The notes: generated from the letters alone by a model not told the origin. A stretch of DNA of 50,912 bases from Phycisphaerales bacterium UBA3158 (GCA_002364555.1 DEYM01000086.1:1-50912); one strand, 5' to 3'; shown: positions 15,255 to 23,791, numbered from the stretch's first letter. Program-made: numbers and translations.

Positions 15255-17087
15255 ATGGCTACATCCAACGCATTGTTCACGGGTCTCACCGGTCTACTGA
15301 GCAATCAGCGACGACTCGATGTCATCGGCAACAACATAGCCAACGTCGGCACGACTTCCTTCAAGTCGAGCCGGATGCTCTTCTCGACCCTGTATGCCCA
15401 GACGAGATCGACGGGATCCGCTCCAGGTCTGTCCGGCGGAACGAATCCCACCCAGGTCGGCAGCGGCGCCATGATCGCCGGCACACAACGGAACTTCGCT
15501 GGTGGTGCCATAACCGCGACGGGAATCGCCACGGACATGGCGATCGATGGAGATGGATTCTTCATCGCTCAGATGAATGGTCAGACGCTCTACACGCGTG
15601 ATGGAACCTTCCAACTCGATGAGAACAGACGTCTCGTCACCGAGCAGGGTGCCTACGTTATGGGATGGGGCGTCGACGACCAATGGAACATCATGGAAGG
15701 ACAGCTTCAATCACTGGACATTCCCCTTGGTCTGCTGACTGCCGCGCAAGCGACCCAGAACATCTATCTGGATGGATCACTCGATGCCACGGGTGACAGT
15801 GCGACCACCGGTTCGATTCATCGTTCTGGGGCCCTGTTCACGGATGTTGGAATGGGTTCGGCATTGCCCTGGACATGGGATCCGGACAATCCGGACATGG
15901 CCGGAGGCGTCCAGCCGGATCTCACCGTCGCCGGCAACAACCTGTACGTCGACGATGGCAACGGTGTCGCGCAGCTGGCCATCGAAGGCGGCGCCCAGGC
16001 GATGATCACGATCGACGGTATCGAGAAGAACGGACAGACCGTTGGAACGTATTCGTTCCTGTTCGGATCCGAGGATCAGGCGATCGCCGCCGGTGCCGAT
16101 GGCTGGGGTTCGAACATGTCGGACTTTACAGGATGGCTCGGTACCGCACTTGGACTGAGCAACGATGACATCGCCGGTCAGACGTTGGGCGGTCGAGTGG
16201 AGATCGATCCTTCTGGTTCACTGCTGATCATGGGCAATGAAGGGACGGTTCAGGATCTCGATCTGTCCAGTGGGGATTTCTCGGTTACCTATGCCGGTGT
16301 TCCGGAAGGAGATCTGGTGGCTGGTGATCCGCAGGTCAATCCATTCACCTTCACCTCCGAGCAGGCGGCCGACGGCGAGTCGATCAGGACCTCGTTCGTC
16401 GCCTACGATTCCCTGGGCGAGACCATCACGATCCACGTCTCGATGGTTCTGCAGGAGAGTCTCGACAATGGCGGCACCGAGTGGACCTTCCTGGCCGAAT
16501 CACCCGATGCCTCCGGGTTGAACGGTATCGTGGGCAATGGAACACTTGTTTTCGATTCCTCCGGATCCTTCGTCTCCGCTTCAAACACCACACTCACGAT
16601 TCCGCTTGAAAACGGTGCCGATTCCCCATTGGTTCTGAACCTCGACTTCGATGAGGGCACCAATGGCGTGACGGCGTTGGCGGATGCCAACAGCGTTCTG
16701 GCAGCGATGTCTCAGGATGGTTTTACCGGAGGGGAGCTCGTGTCATTCTCAGTGAGTGATGACGGCACCATTCTGGGCGCCTTCACCAACGGGGTGACCC
16801 GAAAACTGGGGCAGGTTGCTCTGGCCGTCTTCAGCAATCCCGGTGGGCTCGAGGACATGGGCGACAACGTCTATCGTGTCGGGCCCAATTCGGGGGACCC
16901 GCTCATCACGGATGCGGCAGCGCTTGGTGCCGGCCGGATCGTGAGTGGTGCTCTGGAGATGTCCAATGTGGATCTTTCCCAGGAGTTCATCAACATGATT
17001 CTCGCTTCAACCGGCTATCAGGCAAACAGCCGTGTGATCAACGCCTCCAACGAGATGCTGGACCAGTTGATGTTGATGGCTCGCTAG
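15255..17087 (+). CDS. flgE: Flagellar hook protein FlgE
   Basis: 610 residues with the hook/rod N-terminus (NALFTGLTGLLSNQRRLDVIGNNIANVGTTSFKSSRMLF), the IDGDGFF motif followed by YTRDGTFQLDENRRLV, and the C-terminal ALEMSNVDLSQEFINMILASTGYQANSRVI segment. The middle has a large inserted domain (about residues 130-500), as in long hook proteins of other phyla, which forms the outer surface of the hook. GAGGAGG stands upstream of the ATG. It is the last gene of the flagellar cluster and its stop shares a CTAG with the convergent stop of the DegT-fold gene. Confidence 0.93.
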   Translation: MATSNALFTGLTGLLSNQRRLDVIGNNIANVGTTSFKSSRMLFSTLYAQTRSTGSAPGLSGGTNPTQVGSGAMIAGTQRNFAGGAITATGIATDMAIDGDGFFIAQMNGQTLYTRDGTFQLDENRRLVTEQGAYVMGWGVDDQWNIMEGQLQSLDIPLGLLTAAQATQNIYLDGSLDATGDSATTGSIHRSGALFTDVGMGSALPWTWDPDNPDMAGGVQPDLTVAGNNLYVDDGNGVAQLAIEGGAQAMITIDGIEKNGQTVGTYSFLFGSEDQAIAAGADGWGSNMSDFTGWLGTALGLSNDDIAGQTLGGRVEIDPSGSLLIMGNEGTVQDLDLSSGDFSVTYAGVPEGDLVAGDPQVNPFTFTSEQAADGESIRTSFVAYDSLGETITIHVSMVLQESLDNGGTEWTFLAESPDASGLNGIVGNGTLVFDSSGSFVSASNTTLTIPLENGADSPLVLNLDFDEGTNGVTALADANSVLAAMSQDGFTGGELVSFSVSDDGTILGAFTNGVTRKLGQVALAVFSNPGGLEDMGDNVYRVGPNSGDPLITDAAALGAGRIVSGALEMSNVDLSQEFINMILASTGYQANSRVINASNEMLDQLMLMAR

Positions 17088-18229
17088 CTACGACGGAAAG
17101 TCGTTCTCTGCATCATCAGTTCGAGTGTCTGTGTCACCAGTCCCACATCCCGATCGGTCAGCCCGCCGAAGATCGGAAGCGCGATGGTTCTCTGTGAGAC
17201 GAATTCGGCAACAGGCCATCCGTTTCGATCGTCTTCGACAGTCGTCCTATCGGACACCTGGGGAATCAACGGTGGAGGCGTCCATGGAGCGGCGACCGCG
17301 ATGTCGTGTCTGTCCATGCCGCCGAGTATCTCATCCCGTTCATCACAACCATAGGCATCGTCCAGTCGAACAACGAAAGCGGGCCAGCCACGTGAGGTTC
17401 CGGGATCGACTGTTGGAATGACCAGATCACTGGTTCCCGCCAGTCGCTGAGTGTAGCTGGATGCCGCGGAGGCTCTGGCCGAGAGGATCTCGTCAATGTG
17501 TCGCAGTTGCGACATGGCCACGGCGGCCTGGATATCGGTGAGTCTGGATTGTCGACCGATCGGTCCGGGATGATCGTCCTGGTTTCGAGAACAGTCGAGG
17601 GCCGCTCCGGACTGCAGCGATCGACATCTCTGTGCGAGATGCAGATTGGATGTCGTGACGCCACCTCCCTGACCGCAGCCGATGACGGAGCCCTCCCCGA
17701 GATCGATGATGCTCGCCCATCCGAAGGATCCGGCATGACGTCCATCGACAGTCGCGCCGAGTCCACCGGAGACATCCTCGATCATCGGGATCTCCAGCTG
17801 TCCGCACAAAGAGGCGATCTGAGGTAGATCGGCTGGATTTCCAAAGACATTCGTGGCAACGATGGCACGGGTCTCCGGCCTTACCAGTTTCTGGATGGCC
17901 TCGGCATCGATGTTCAGTGTCCTGGGATTGCAGTCCGCATAGACGGGCGTCGCCCCAGTCGAGAGCACGGCAGTGGTCATGGTGGTCGAAGCGAAGGCTG
18001 GAAGGATGATTTCATGACCTTCATGGATATCCATCGCCATCAACAGAAGGGATGCGGCATCGGCATAGGTCGCGAATACGACTCCCTCGGATTGCTTCGT
18101 CTGTTGCGCCAGTTCGTGTGACAGCGTCTCCGTTGTGGAACCATGCATCATGTTTCCATTGCAGAGTTCCTGTGCAAGATCCTGCAACTCGCGTCCAGGG
18201 AGGTCGTGTTGGAACAGCGGTATGTTCAT
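17084..18229 (-). CDS. DegT/DnrJ/EryC1-fold protein lacking the PLP lysine
   Basis: A 381-residue protein with the fold-type I layout of sugar aminotransferases (DegT/ArnB family): PAFASTTMTTAVLSTGATPVYAD, the pyridine-ring Asp in MIEDVSGGLGA (D152), and the GRHAGSFG segment. The following block aligns without gaps to the SF-x-x-xK-x-x-x-x-GEGG motif, but the Schiff-base Lys is Ser (S181, codon TCC at 17687-17689) and the Glu of GEGG is Gln. The phosphate-binding S-G-T-A-A-L tract is also replaced by a sequence reading Y-A-D-A-A-S. It therefore cannot be a normal PLP aminotransferase. Related families have a His here and act as dehydratases; Ser is different. It lies convergent to flgE and 27 bases downstream of the HEAT-like gene. 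Confidence 0.8.
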   Translation of the reverse strand: MNIPLFQHDLPGRELQDLAQELCNGNMMHGSTTETLSHELAQQTKQSEGVVFATYADAASLLLMAMDIHEGHEIILPAFASTTMTTAVLSTGATPVYADCNPRTLNIDAEAIQKLVRPETRAIVATNVFGNPADLPQIASLCGQLEIPMIEDVSGGLGATVDGRHAGSFGWASIIDLGEGSVIGCGQGGGVTTSNLHLAQRCRSLQSGAALDCSRNQDDHPGPIGRQSRLTDIQAAVAMSQLRHIDEILSARASAASSYTQRLAGTSDLVIPTVDPGTSRGWPAFVVRLDDAYGCDERDEILGGMDRHDIAVAAPWTPPPLIPQVSDRTTVEDDRNGWPVAEFVSQRTIALPIFGGLTDRDVGLVTQTLELMMQRTTFRRS

Positions 18230-18256
18230 GGTGGTGTCGATTCCGGAAGTTCTTGA

Positions 18257-19780
18257 CTAGGGATTCTGTTTGACGAGCTGAGGCATCGCATCATCGAGCT
18301 GATCGGTGTGTTTGAGATAGAGCCATGCGGCTTGGACCTGGAGTGGCTCCGAGAGAACCCCTCCGGATGCGATCAGTCCGAGATTGCGTTGCTGCGTCTC
18401 GGTGAGTTCATCCGCTTCTCTGGCGATGACCAACAAGGCCAGGGCGTCCGGGAGTGACAGGCCGATCTGCTTGATCGGCCTGACCGTGTCGAGTGCCCCC
18501 GGATTTCTATGCTGGAGTATTCCAAAGAGCATGGCCTCCTGAAGGGGGCCGTCGTCTTCGGCTTCCTGAAGTCTTCGAAGCAGCGAATCGGAGTCGATCG
18601 TGAGGAGTCGCTCCGTGGCTTCGATGGCCAGCATTCGATTCATGGGGTTTTCTGAATCAGAGGACAATCGATCGAGAAAATGATTCAGGACGGTGATCTG
18701 CTGATCTTCCGGAAGCGTCTTGATGACGCCGGGAAGGATCACGGTGGAACGAAGATGGTTCAGGTCGTACAGATCGATGAGTCTCTGTGGGGAGTCATCG
18801 CTGTCGCTGCCAATGGCGTTGGCGGCACTCAGAATGGTCTTGACGAGTTCGTCTTCGCCATCCAATTCAGTGGTCTGATCGGAGTCCAGTCCGACGCCCA
18901 CCTGGAGCAGCATCAATGCGGCGGTTATCTGATTGCGGCGTTTCGGACTCGGGCCGACCCATTCCTTCCAATGCCGAATTCCAGTGGTTGGTTCGATGGT
19001 CAGCAGCGTGGCGGTACCGGGTTGTATCAATTCCGGAAAACGCCCATCCATGCGATTGCTTGTCACCAGGACATCGAGCCAGGAGGCCGCTTCCTCGATC
19101 TGGTAGCGCTCGATGAACATGACCAATGTCATGAGGATGTCGAATTGCCTGGATTCAGGCAGTTCGGCAATGATCTCAGCTATCCGATCGACTGCTTCCG
19201 CATCACCCAGCCAGGTCAGTATGAGCAGTGCGGCTGCGATGACCTTCTCATTGGACGAATCAAGCATCGGCTCTATTTCGGCGATCTCGAGCGTTTCCCC
19301 CAGAGAGTTCAGGTACGCCAGCAGCGCGAGACGATTCGGTTCCTCCAGATCCTCCCACTTGATGAGCGTTCGAGCCTGATCGGGTCCGAGCTTCTTCTCG
19401 TCGATTGAAATGGCCAGGATTTCATTACGGGCCAATGGATCGAGTTGTGTGATGAGCCATGGCGTGACGCTTCCGTCTTCGGACAGATTGGCCAGCCCTA
19501 GAACCGCGTAGACCTGCATCTGCCATGAATCATGTTCGACGAGTGATAGAAAAAGCTCTTCAAGGCTCTCATCACTCAGTCGCTGGAGCGCAGCAAGTCG
19601 CGTCAGATGACTTTCATCACGCTGTGGTGTGACCGCTTTCTTCAGATGTCGGATGGCACTTTTGGTATAGGCGGTCTGATCAGCCTGCACCGGCATGGGC
19701 CATGTGAACGAGAAGACCGTGACGATTAATGCCAGCATGGCCTGAACGGTGAATTTGCTTCTGTACTCGATGCCCATCAT
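18257..19780 (-). CDS. Secreted HEAT-like repeat protein
   Basis: 507 residues with a signal peptide (hydrophobic core VQAMLALIVTVFSFTWP, probable cleavage after PVQA at about residue 33), so it is exported. The mature part is alpha-helical, with Leu- and Ala-rich repeats of about 30-40 residues (LFLSLVEHDSWQMQVYAVLGL, VIAAALLILTWLGDAEAVDRI) that resemble HEAT or Armadillo-type solenoids. No catalytic motif is visible. Such solenoids usually bind proteins. Downstream on the same strand is the DegT-fold gene (27-base gap), upstream is dnaA (75-base gap). Specific role unknown. Confidence 0.7.
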   Translation of the reverse strand: MMGIEYRSKFTVQAMLALIVTVFSFTWPMPVQADQTAYTKSAIRHLKKAVTPQRDESHLTRLAALQRLSDESLEELFLSLVEHDSWQMQVYAVLGLANLSEDGSVTPWLITQLDPLARNEILAISIDEKKLGPDQARTLIKWEDLEEPNRLALLAYLNSLGETLEIAEIEPMLDSSNEKVIAAALLILTWLGDAEAVDRIAEIIAELPESRQFDILMTLVMFIERYQIEEAASWLDVLVTSNRMDGRFPELIQPGTATLLTIEPTTGIRHWKEWVGPSPKRRNQITAALMLLQVGVGLDSDQTTELDGEDELVKTILSAANAIGSDSDDSPQRLIDLYDLNHLRSTVILPGVIKTLPEDQQITVLNHFLDRLSSDSENPMNRMLAIEATERLLTIDSDSLLRRLQEAEDDGPLQEAMLFGILQHRNPGALDTVRPIKQIGLSLPDALALLVIAREADELTETQQRNLGLIASGGVLSEPLQVQAAWLYLKHTDQLDDAMPQLVKQNP

Positions 19781-19855
19781 GGGATTCAGTGTAGCGGAGG
19801 AGGCTGGTGGGCGAAGCCTGTCGACCGGGAATGGCTGGATCCCAGAGAGTGGAAT

Positions 19856-21259
19856 TCAGGGATGGGAAATCGCGTGCCTGAGCCTGTCCAGCACTTCCCT
19901 GACGAGCACATGCCCCTCGTCGCTTCCGCCTTGTCCGGGGAGACGGACCTTCGTCTTGTCCTCGACCATGGCCTCGATCCTGCGAGCGGCAGCATGGGCG
20001 GACGAATGGTTGCGGCGACCCAGTGATCGGGCGATTTCCGGATAGCTGTAATCAGTCATCCGCCGAGCGAGGCAGGCGATCAGCCCTCGGCCAAGCGATA
20101 CCCTGGTACCTCTGTCCCGACTGGCCAGATCGGCCTTCGTCAGGTTCAGATGATCGCAGACCGTCTCGACGATTCGATCCAGGGTGATGGGTTGGGTCGA
20201 CTCCCACGCATTCTGGAATACCTGGGAGACCGTGTCGGCCGGAACATGGTTGCTACCGGAGCCACGTACCTGCATCAAGGCGCTGAGCCGGGTCATGGCG
20301 CCCTGGATCTCGCGAACGGAACCGACGCAGTGGGAGGTGACGACTTCCACGGCGGACTCATCCATCCTGAGACCGCGATGATCCGCGAATCGATTCACCA
20401 GAGTCCGTCTCGTATGGCGACAAGGGCGTTCGATTTCAACGACCATTCCACTGAGGAATCTGCTGACGAGCCCCTTGGTGAAACTTCTGATCTGATGCGG
20501 ATGGGCATCCGATGCCAGCACGATCCTTGAACCCGTGAGATGAATGGCATCCAGAGTGTGAAGGAACTCGGCCTGTGTCTTGGTTTTATCGCTTAGAAAG
20601 TGGATGTCATCAATGGCCAGCAGGGACAGACGCCTCATGGATCGCCGGAATTCATCGATCTTGTTCTCCCTGACGGAAGCAATGTATTCATTCGTGAATT
20701 GCTCTCCCGTCAGATAGCGGATCGGATCCTGCTGTCCGAACTGCTCTCGGTATCGTCGGCAGACCCCCTGGAGAAGATGGGTCTTGCCCAGGCCACATCC
20801 TCCGTGGATGAAAAGCGGGGAAACAGGGCTTGGGCCCGCTTCCCCGGCAATTCTGGAAGCGGCGGACCAGGCCAGTTCATTGCTGGGTCCGACGATGAAA
20901 TCCTCGAGTTTGTGGTGATTCGAAAATGTTCGTCTGCGTGGTCTCTGGGGTCTTCGTTCCTCGCGAGCAGGTGGGAGGGTCTGGGGGCTGTCGTCATTGC
21001 CATCGGGCCCCGGGCGATCACTTCGGACGCTGATGGAGACGCGGACTGGTCCACCAACCACATCCTGGGCGACCTGTTCCAGATCACGCTCGAAATGGGC
21101 GTTTATCCAGTCCGCTGCAAACTGGGAGCCCGCCTCGACGGCAAGCCCCGTGTCGTTTAGCTCAAGATTGGCCTGCCCAAACCACATCGCATGTCGGCGT
21201 TGACCGAGCCTCTTGGCCAGCAGGTCGGTGATGGAGTCGGTGGTCGGGAGGGCGTGCAT
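19856..21259 (-). CDS. dnaA: Chromosomal replication initiator protein DnaA
   Basis: 467 residues. Domain I is short (residues 1-80); domain II is a Pro/Arg/Asp-rich linker; domain III is the AAA+ ATPase with Walker A HGGCGLGKTHLLQG (Lys about residue 159), Walker B LLAIDDIHFLSDK, sensor I SDAHPHQI and the Arg-finger segment GLVSRF. Domain IV has the DnaA signature, but the usual RDHTT reads RNHSS in SYPEIARSLGRRNHSSAHAAARRI. DnaA-ATP binds 9-bp boxes and opens the origin. The upstream 480 bases hold no gene and contain DnaA-box-like words. Starts at ATG 21259; a strong promoter is not obvious. Confidence 0.93.
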   Translation of the reverse strand: MHALPTTDSITDLLAKRLGQRRHAMWFGQANLELNDTGLAVEAGSQFAADWINAHFERDLEQVAQDVVGGPVRVSISVRSDRPGPDGNDDSPQTLPPAREERRPQRPRRRTFSNHHKLEDFIVGPSNELAWSAASRIAGEAGPSPVSPLFIHGGCGLGKTHLLQGVCRRYREQFGQQDPIRYLTGEQFTNEYIASVRENKIDEFRRSMRRLSLLAIDDIHFLSDKTKTQAEFLHTLDAIHLTGSRIVLASDAHPHQIRSFTKGLVSRFLSGMVVEIERPCRHTRRTLVNRFADHRGLRMDESAVEVVTSHCVGSVREIQGAMTRLSALMQVRGSGSNHVPADTVSQVFQNAWESTQPITLDRIVETVCDHLNLTKADLASRDRGTRVSLGRGLIACLARRMTDYSYPEIARSLGRRNHSSAHAAARRIEAMVEDKTKVRLPGQGGSDEGHVLVREVLDRLRHAISHP

Positions 21260-21303
21260 GGGATCGGTTGTCTCAGGAATTGACAGCGAGGAACGGATAC
21301 GAG

Positions 21304-21323
21304 TTCAGTGGTAACCCACTGAA
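21304..21323. repeat. Inverted repeat, 8-bp arms, 4-base loop
   Basis: Arms TTCAGTGG and CCACTGAA flank the loop TAAC, a perfect hairpin 45 bases upstream of the dnaA start on the minus strand. It could fold in a dnaA leader RNA or serve as a protein site. Confidence 0.55.
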
Positions 21324-21383
21324 GAGCGGGGGTATGCCATCATTCAGTACTCGTCGAGGTGAGTGCTGCAAGGGGCATCGGGT

Positions 21384-21401
21384 ACCCACAGGATTGTGGG
21401 T
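21384..21401. repeat. Inverted repeat with CCCACA arms
   Basis: ACCCACA and TGTGGGT are separated by GGAT. Each arm contains a CCACA core like that of DnaA boxes, but the outer positions fit poorly (about 6-7 of 9). It may be a degenerate paired DnaA site or simply a hairpin. Confidence 0.4.
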
Positions 21402-21681
21402 GCGGGATCCATCCATCGTGCCTGTCATCAGGATCGAGACGCCTGATCGAGGCAACCACCAAACTGCCTTGGTCCCATGTCCAGCGATGAGCCCGATAAA
21501 CGGGAGTGCATGCACTTTCCTTGGGAATCCTCGGCACCGTGGGGTGCGATCGTCCTTCCTTGGACGAGCGGATTGAATGTACCGGGAAAACAGCTGCCCG
21601 AGGACCGTCATTGAGCGTCCCACAGGTTCGTGTCGCAGCTTTCATGCTTGTAGTACAGCAGATGCGACGATCAAAACTTTT

Positions 21682-21690
21682 CTATCCACA
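21682..21690 (+). promoter_or_regulatory. DnaA-box-like site
   Basis: CTATCCACA matches TTATCCACA at eight of nine positions and directly follows an AT-rich stretch. It is the best DnaA-box match in the gene-free region upstream of dnaA. Confidence 0.45.
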
Positions 21691-21694
21691 TGGC

Positions 21695-21727
21695 TTGTCC
21701 ACCTCGACGAGGTGGAGAGGTGGACAA
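21695..21727. repeat. Nested palindromes containing two inverted DnaA-box-like words
   Basis: An outer inverted repeat has 11-base arms (TTGTCCACCTC at 21695-21705 and its complement at 21717-21727). Inside it, 21699-21715 is a second, odd-length palindrome with CCACCTCG arms. The outer arms each carry TTGTCCACC, seven of nine to the DnaA box, in opposite orientation. The element lies just 5' of the end of the GNAT gene (on the opposite side from dnaA). It could be a DnaA or partition-type site, or a terminator hairpin for the gene upstream; there is no T-run. Confidence 0.5.
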
Positions 21728-21737
21728 CTTGCTGAGA

Positions 21738-22688
21738 TCAACTTTCTTGCATTCCCCGGATCGATCGGATAACGGCCCGACGTCTTCCGGTGGGTACGAA
21801 ACCAAGTGAATCGTAGAGCTTCAATGCAGGTGAATTGGCGATATCAACGGCCAGCGAGAGCGTTCCCAGCTTGCGCTCCGCAGCCATTCGAATTCCATGT
21901 TGAAGCAGCGTGCGTCCCCAGCCTTTTCCACGTGCATCCGGTCCGATGCCGATGTACACGAGTTCCGCCTGCGACGGTTTCGTGGAAGGATTGATCAACA
22001 CGGCACCGACAGCTTGATTCGCTCGATAGGCGATCGACCACAGGCCGGGATCGAAGTGCCCGATGGCCTGGTGTCCGGTGATCACATCATCCGTTGATCG
22101 AAGTCCTCGAAGGGCTGGACAGTCAAGCGTGTCCACGTATGAACAATCGAGTGCTCGTACCAGATCCGAATGGAGGGAATCCTCATAGGTTCGAATAACC
22201 AGCTCATCCGGCATGTCGACAGTCCTGATCCGCTTTGGCAGAACAAGATCCATGTATTGAAGTATCGCCAATTCGGTGAAGTCACTGGATTCGAAGACGC
22301 TCTGGCCGGATGTGTCGCTGACAAGCAGCAGTGATTGCGCCAGATGCAGATCCTGCGACTCCAGGAAGCGAAGGCCATGATTCAGCAGTCGTTGAACTCG
22401 GTTGTGCTGGTCTTCGGATTCCGCCTCGGATGTGAAGAGCATCACAGTGCGACCGGCCGAAGGTACCGCCAGCAGTGACGAGCCCGGGCGTCCATCTTCC
22501 TTTCGAATGATCCAGACCCAGTCCAGGCGAATCTGGTTTTCACCTGCGTAGGTTATGAACCGTTCGGCATCGCTGATCTGAGCGCCTGCTGGCAGCAGAA
22601 GTCGAATAGCCGCCACCAGATCCACCGATTCCGCTAGTTCGGGCCCTGGGCTGTCTTTGAAAGGCGATTTGTGGGGCTGTGAGGTCAT
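21738..22688 (-). CDS. GNAT-family N-acetyltransferase (two-domain, MshD-like layout)
   Basis: About 316 residues. The C-terminal half is a clear GNAT domain: acetyl-CoA loop VYIGIGPDARGKGWGRTLLQHGI (the R-G-x-G-x-G motif) and LAVDIANSPALKLYDSLGFVPTGRR, the usual motif B. The N-terminal half looks like a divergent second GNAT domain (LNHGLRFLESQDLHLAQSLLLVSD), so the layout is like mycothiol synthase and related tandem GNATs. Substrate unknown. The ATG at 22688 is preferred; a GTG at 22748 would add 20 residues. It is transcribed away from the secreted-protein gene at 22784, so the 95 bases between them hold divergent promoters; a TAGAAT-like -10 is seen at 22737-22742 for the plus strand. 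Confidence 0.75.
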   Translation of the reverse strand: MTSQPHKSPFKDSPGPELAESVDLVAAIRLLLPAGAQISDAERFITYAGENQIRLDWVWIIRKEDGRPGSSLLAVPSAGRTVMLFTSEAESEDQHNRVQRLLNHGLRFLESQDLHLAQSLLLVSDTSGQSVFESSDFTELAILQYMDLVLPKRIRTVDMPDELVIRTYEDSLHSDLVRALDCSYVDTLDCPALRGLRSTDDVITGHQAIGHFDPGLWSIAYRANQAVGAVLINPSTKPSQAELVYIGIGPDARGKGWGRTLLQHGIRMAAERKLGTLSLAVDIANSPALKLYDSLGFVPTGRRRAVIRSIRGMQES

Positions 22689-22783
22689 GAGATGCCAATG
22701 GGCTCGACGGGGTGTCGGGGAACGGGATGATCCTGCTAGAATACTCACCCTGATTCAAAGAAGCTTCCCAGAAAGATCGTCCC

Positions 22784-23395
22784 ATGATTCGAACCATTCT
22801 CATCTCTCTGATTTCATGTGTTCTGCTGACCTTGACCGCCTGGTCGGTCCCGCAGCCTTCCGCCTACACGACCCAGCCTGAACTCGAGTTCACGCCCGGT
22901 CCGCTTCGCATTCATCAAAGCGCTGAGAATGGCAAGTGGTACTGGTACATGACCTACGAGATCGAGAACGGTACCGGAGCCGATCAGATGTGGGTGCCTT
23001 CAATGGTCATCTACACGGATCGGGGGGAGATCCTCTCCTGTGGCAAGAACGTTCCATCGGTTGTGACCGATGAAATCCTCGACCGTCTCGGCGATCCGTT
23101 TCTGGAACCCCAGTACAAGATCATCGGAAATCTGAAGCAGGGACGGGGAAATGCCCGTACCGGGCTGAGTGTCTGGCCGGCCAATCGGACGGATGTCAAT
23201 GAGATTTCCCTGTTCGTCGCCGGTCTCAGCAGCGAGACGGCACCCGTCAAGCATCCCATAACAGGTGAAGAGATCGTTCTTCGAAAGACCCTGAAACGCG
23301 ATTATTTGATCCCAGGGGCCGCTACAGCCATCGGAGACCGTCCAATTCCAGAACATCCGGATATGCCGACCTATGAGGTCTGGATCTTCCGTTGA
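22784..23395 (+). CDS. Secreted protein of unknown function
   Basis: 203 residues with an N-terminal signal sequence (MIRTILISLISCVLLTLTAWS). The mature protein seems beta-rich (RIHQSAENGKWYWYMTYEIENGTGADQMWVPSMVIYTDRGE) and ends in YEVWIFR. There is no catalytic motif or lipobox that I can recognise, although a Cys lies in the signal region. The pattern of a beta-sandwich comparing a text-like property (tension between ENGTG, DRGEI and APVKHPITGEEI) is typical of small exported proteins annotated as hypothetical in planctomycetes. It precedes rpmA by 66 bases and may share a transcript with it. Confidence 0.65.
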   Translation: MIRTILISLISCVLLTLTAWSVPQPSAYTTQPELEFTPGPLRIHQSAENGKWYWYMTYEIENGTGADQMWVPSMVIYTDRGEILSCGKNVPSVVTDEILDRLGDPFLEPQYKIIGNLKQGRGNARTGLSVWPANRTDVNEISLFVAGLSSETAPVKHPITGEEIVLRKTLKRDYLIPGAATAIGDRPIPEHPDMPTYEVWIFR

Positions 23396-23461
23396 GGTCC
23401 CGTTATGATGGTCGATTCGTCACCGGAGCTGCCGCTTCCGGGACATTCAGGAGTGTGAGAC

Positions 23462-23755
23462 ATGGCACATAAGAAGGGACAGGGTTCCTCCAAGAACGGT
23501 CGCGACTCCAACCCGCAGTTTCGCGGAGTGAAGTTGTACGGAGGTCAGGCCGCCAAGGCCGGATCCATCATCATTCGCCAGTGTGGCACGCACTTCAAGC
23601 CCGGCTACAAGGTTGGTCGCGGCAAGGACGACACGCTCTTCGCACTGGTTGAGGGAACCGTCCGCTTCCGTGGGCGAGCTGTCGACATCATTCCATCGGA
23701 TCCTTCCATTCCCCAATACGAAGCGATCGAGCGTCCCGCCAAGACCGCCGGCTGA
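23462..23755 (+). CDS. rpmA: 50S ribosomal protein L27
   Basis: 97 residues beginning MAHKKGQGSSKNGRDSNPQFRGVK, with IIIRQCGTHFKPGYKVGRGKDDTLFAL, the standard L27 signature (RQRGTKFHPG-x-NVG-x-G-x-DHTLFA). L27 reaches into the peptidyl-transferase centre with its N-terminal tail. The ATG follows AGGAGTGTGAGAC. It precedes obgE, as in many bacteria, but the L21 gene rplU, which normally comes first, is absent: the gene before it encodes a secreted protein. Confidence 0.97.
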   Translation: MAHKKGQGSSKNGRDSNPQFRGVKLYGGQAAKAGSIIIRQCGTHFKPGYKVGRGKDDTLFALVEGTVRFRGRAVDIIPSDPSIPQYEAIERPAKTAG

Positions 23756-23791
23756 TTCCAGCCTGCGGGTATCCCGCACAGGGAACACACC

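Larger units (their letters stand above)
21260..21737. other. Gene-free, dyad-rich region beside dnaA; candidate oriC or dnaA control region
   Basis: About 480 bases with no convincing frame on either strand. They hold at least six inverted repeats (arms at 21304/21316, 21384/21395, 21427/21442, 21505-21516, 21550/21562 and 21695/21717) and, near the right end, a short AT-rich stretch (about 21670-21685) next to three words resembling the DnaA box TTATCCACA. dnaA itself starts at the left edge. This is the kind of place where an origin or an autoregulatory dnaA region lies, but the number of good boxes is small and no strand-composition analysis was possible. Confidence 0.4.

Noticed and set aside
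21260..21737. Structured RNA gene (RNase P RNA, tmRNA or SRP RNA) beside dnaA
   Set aside because: The many hairpins prompted the idea, but none of the conserved core words of these RNAs was found on either strand.
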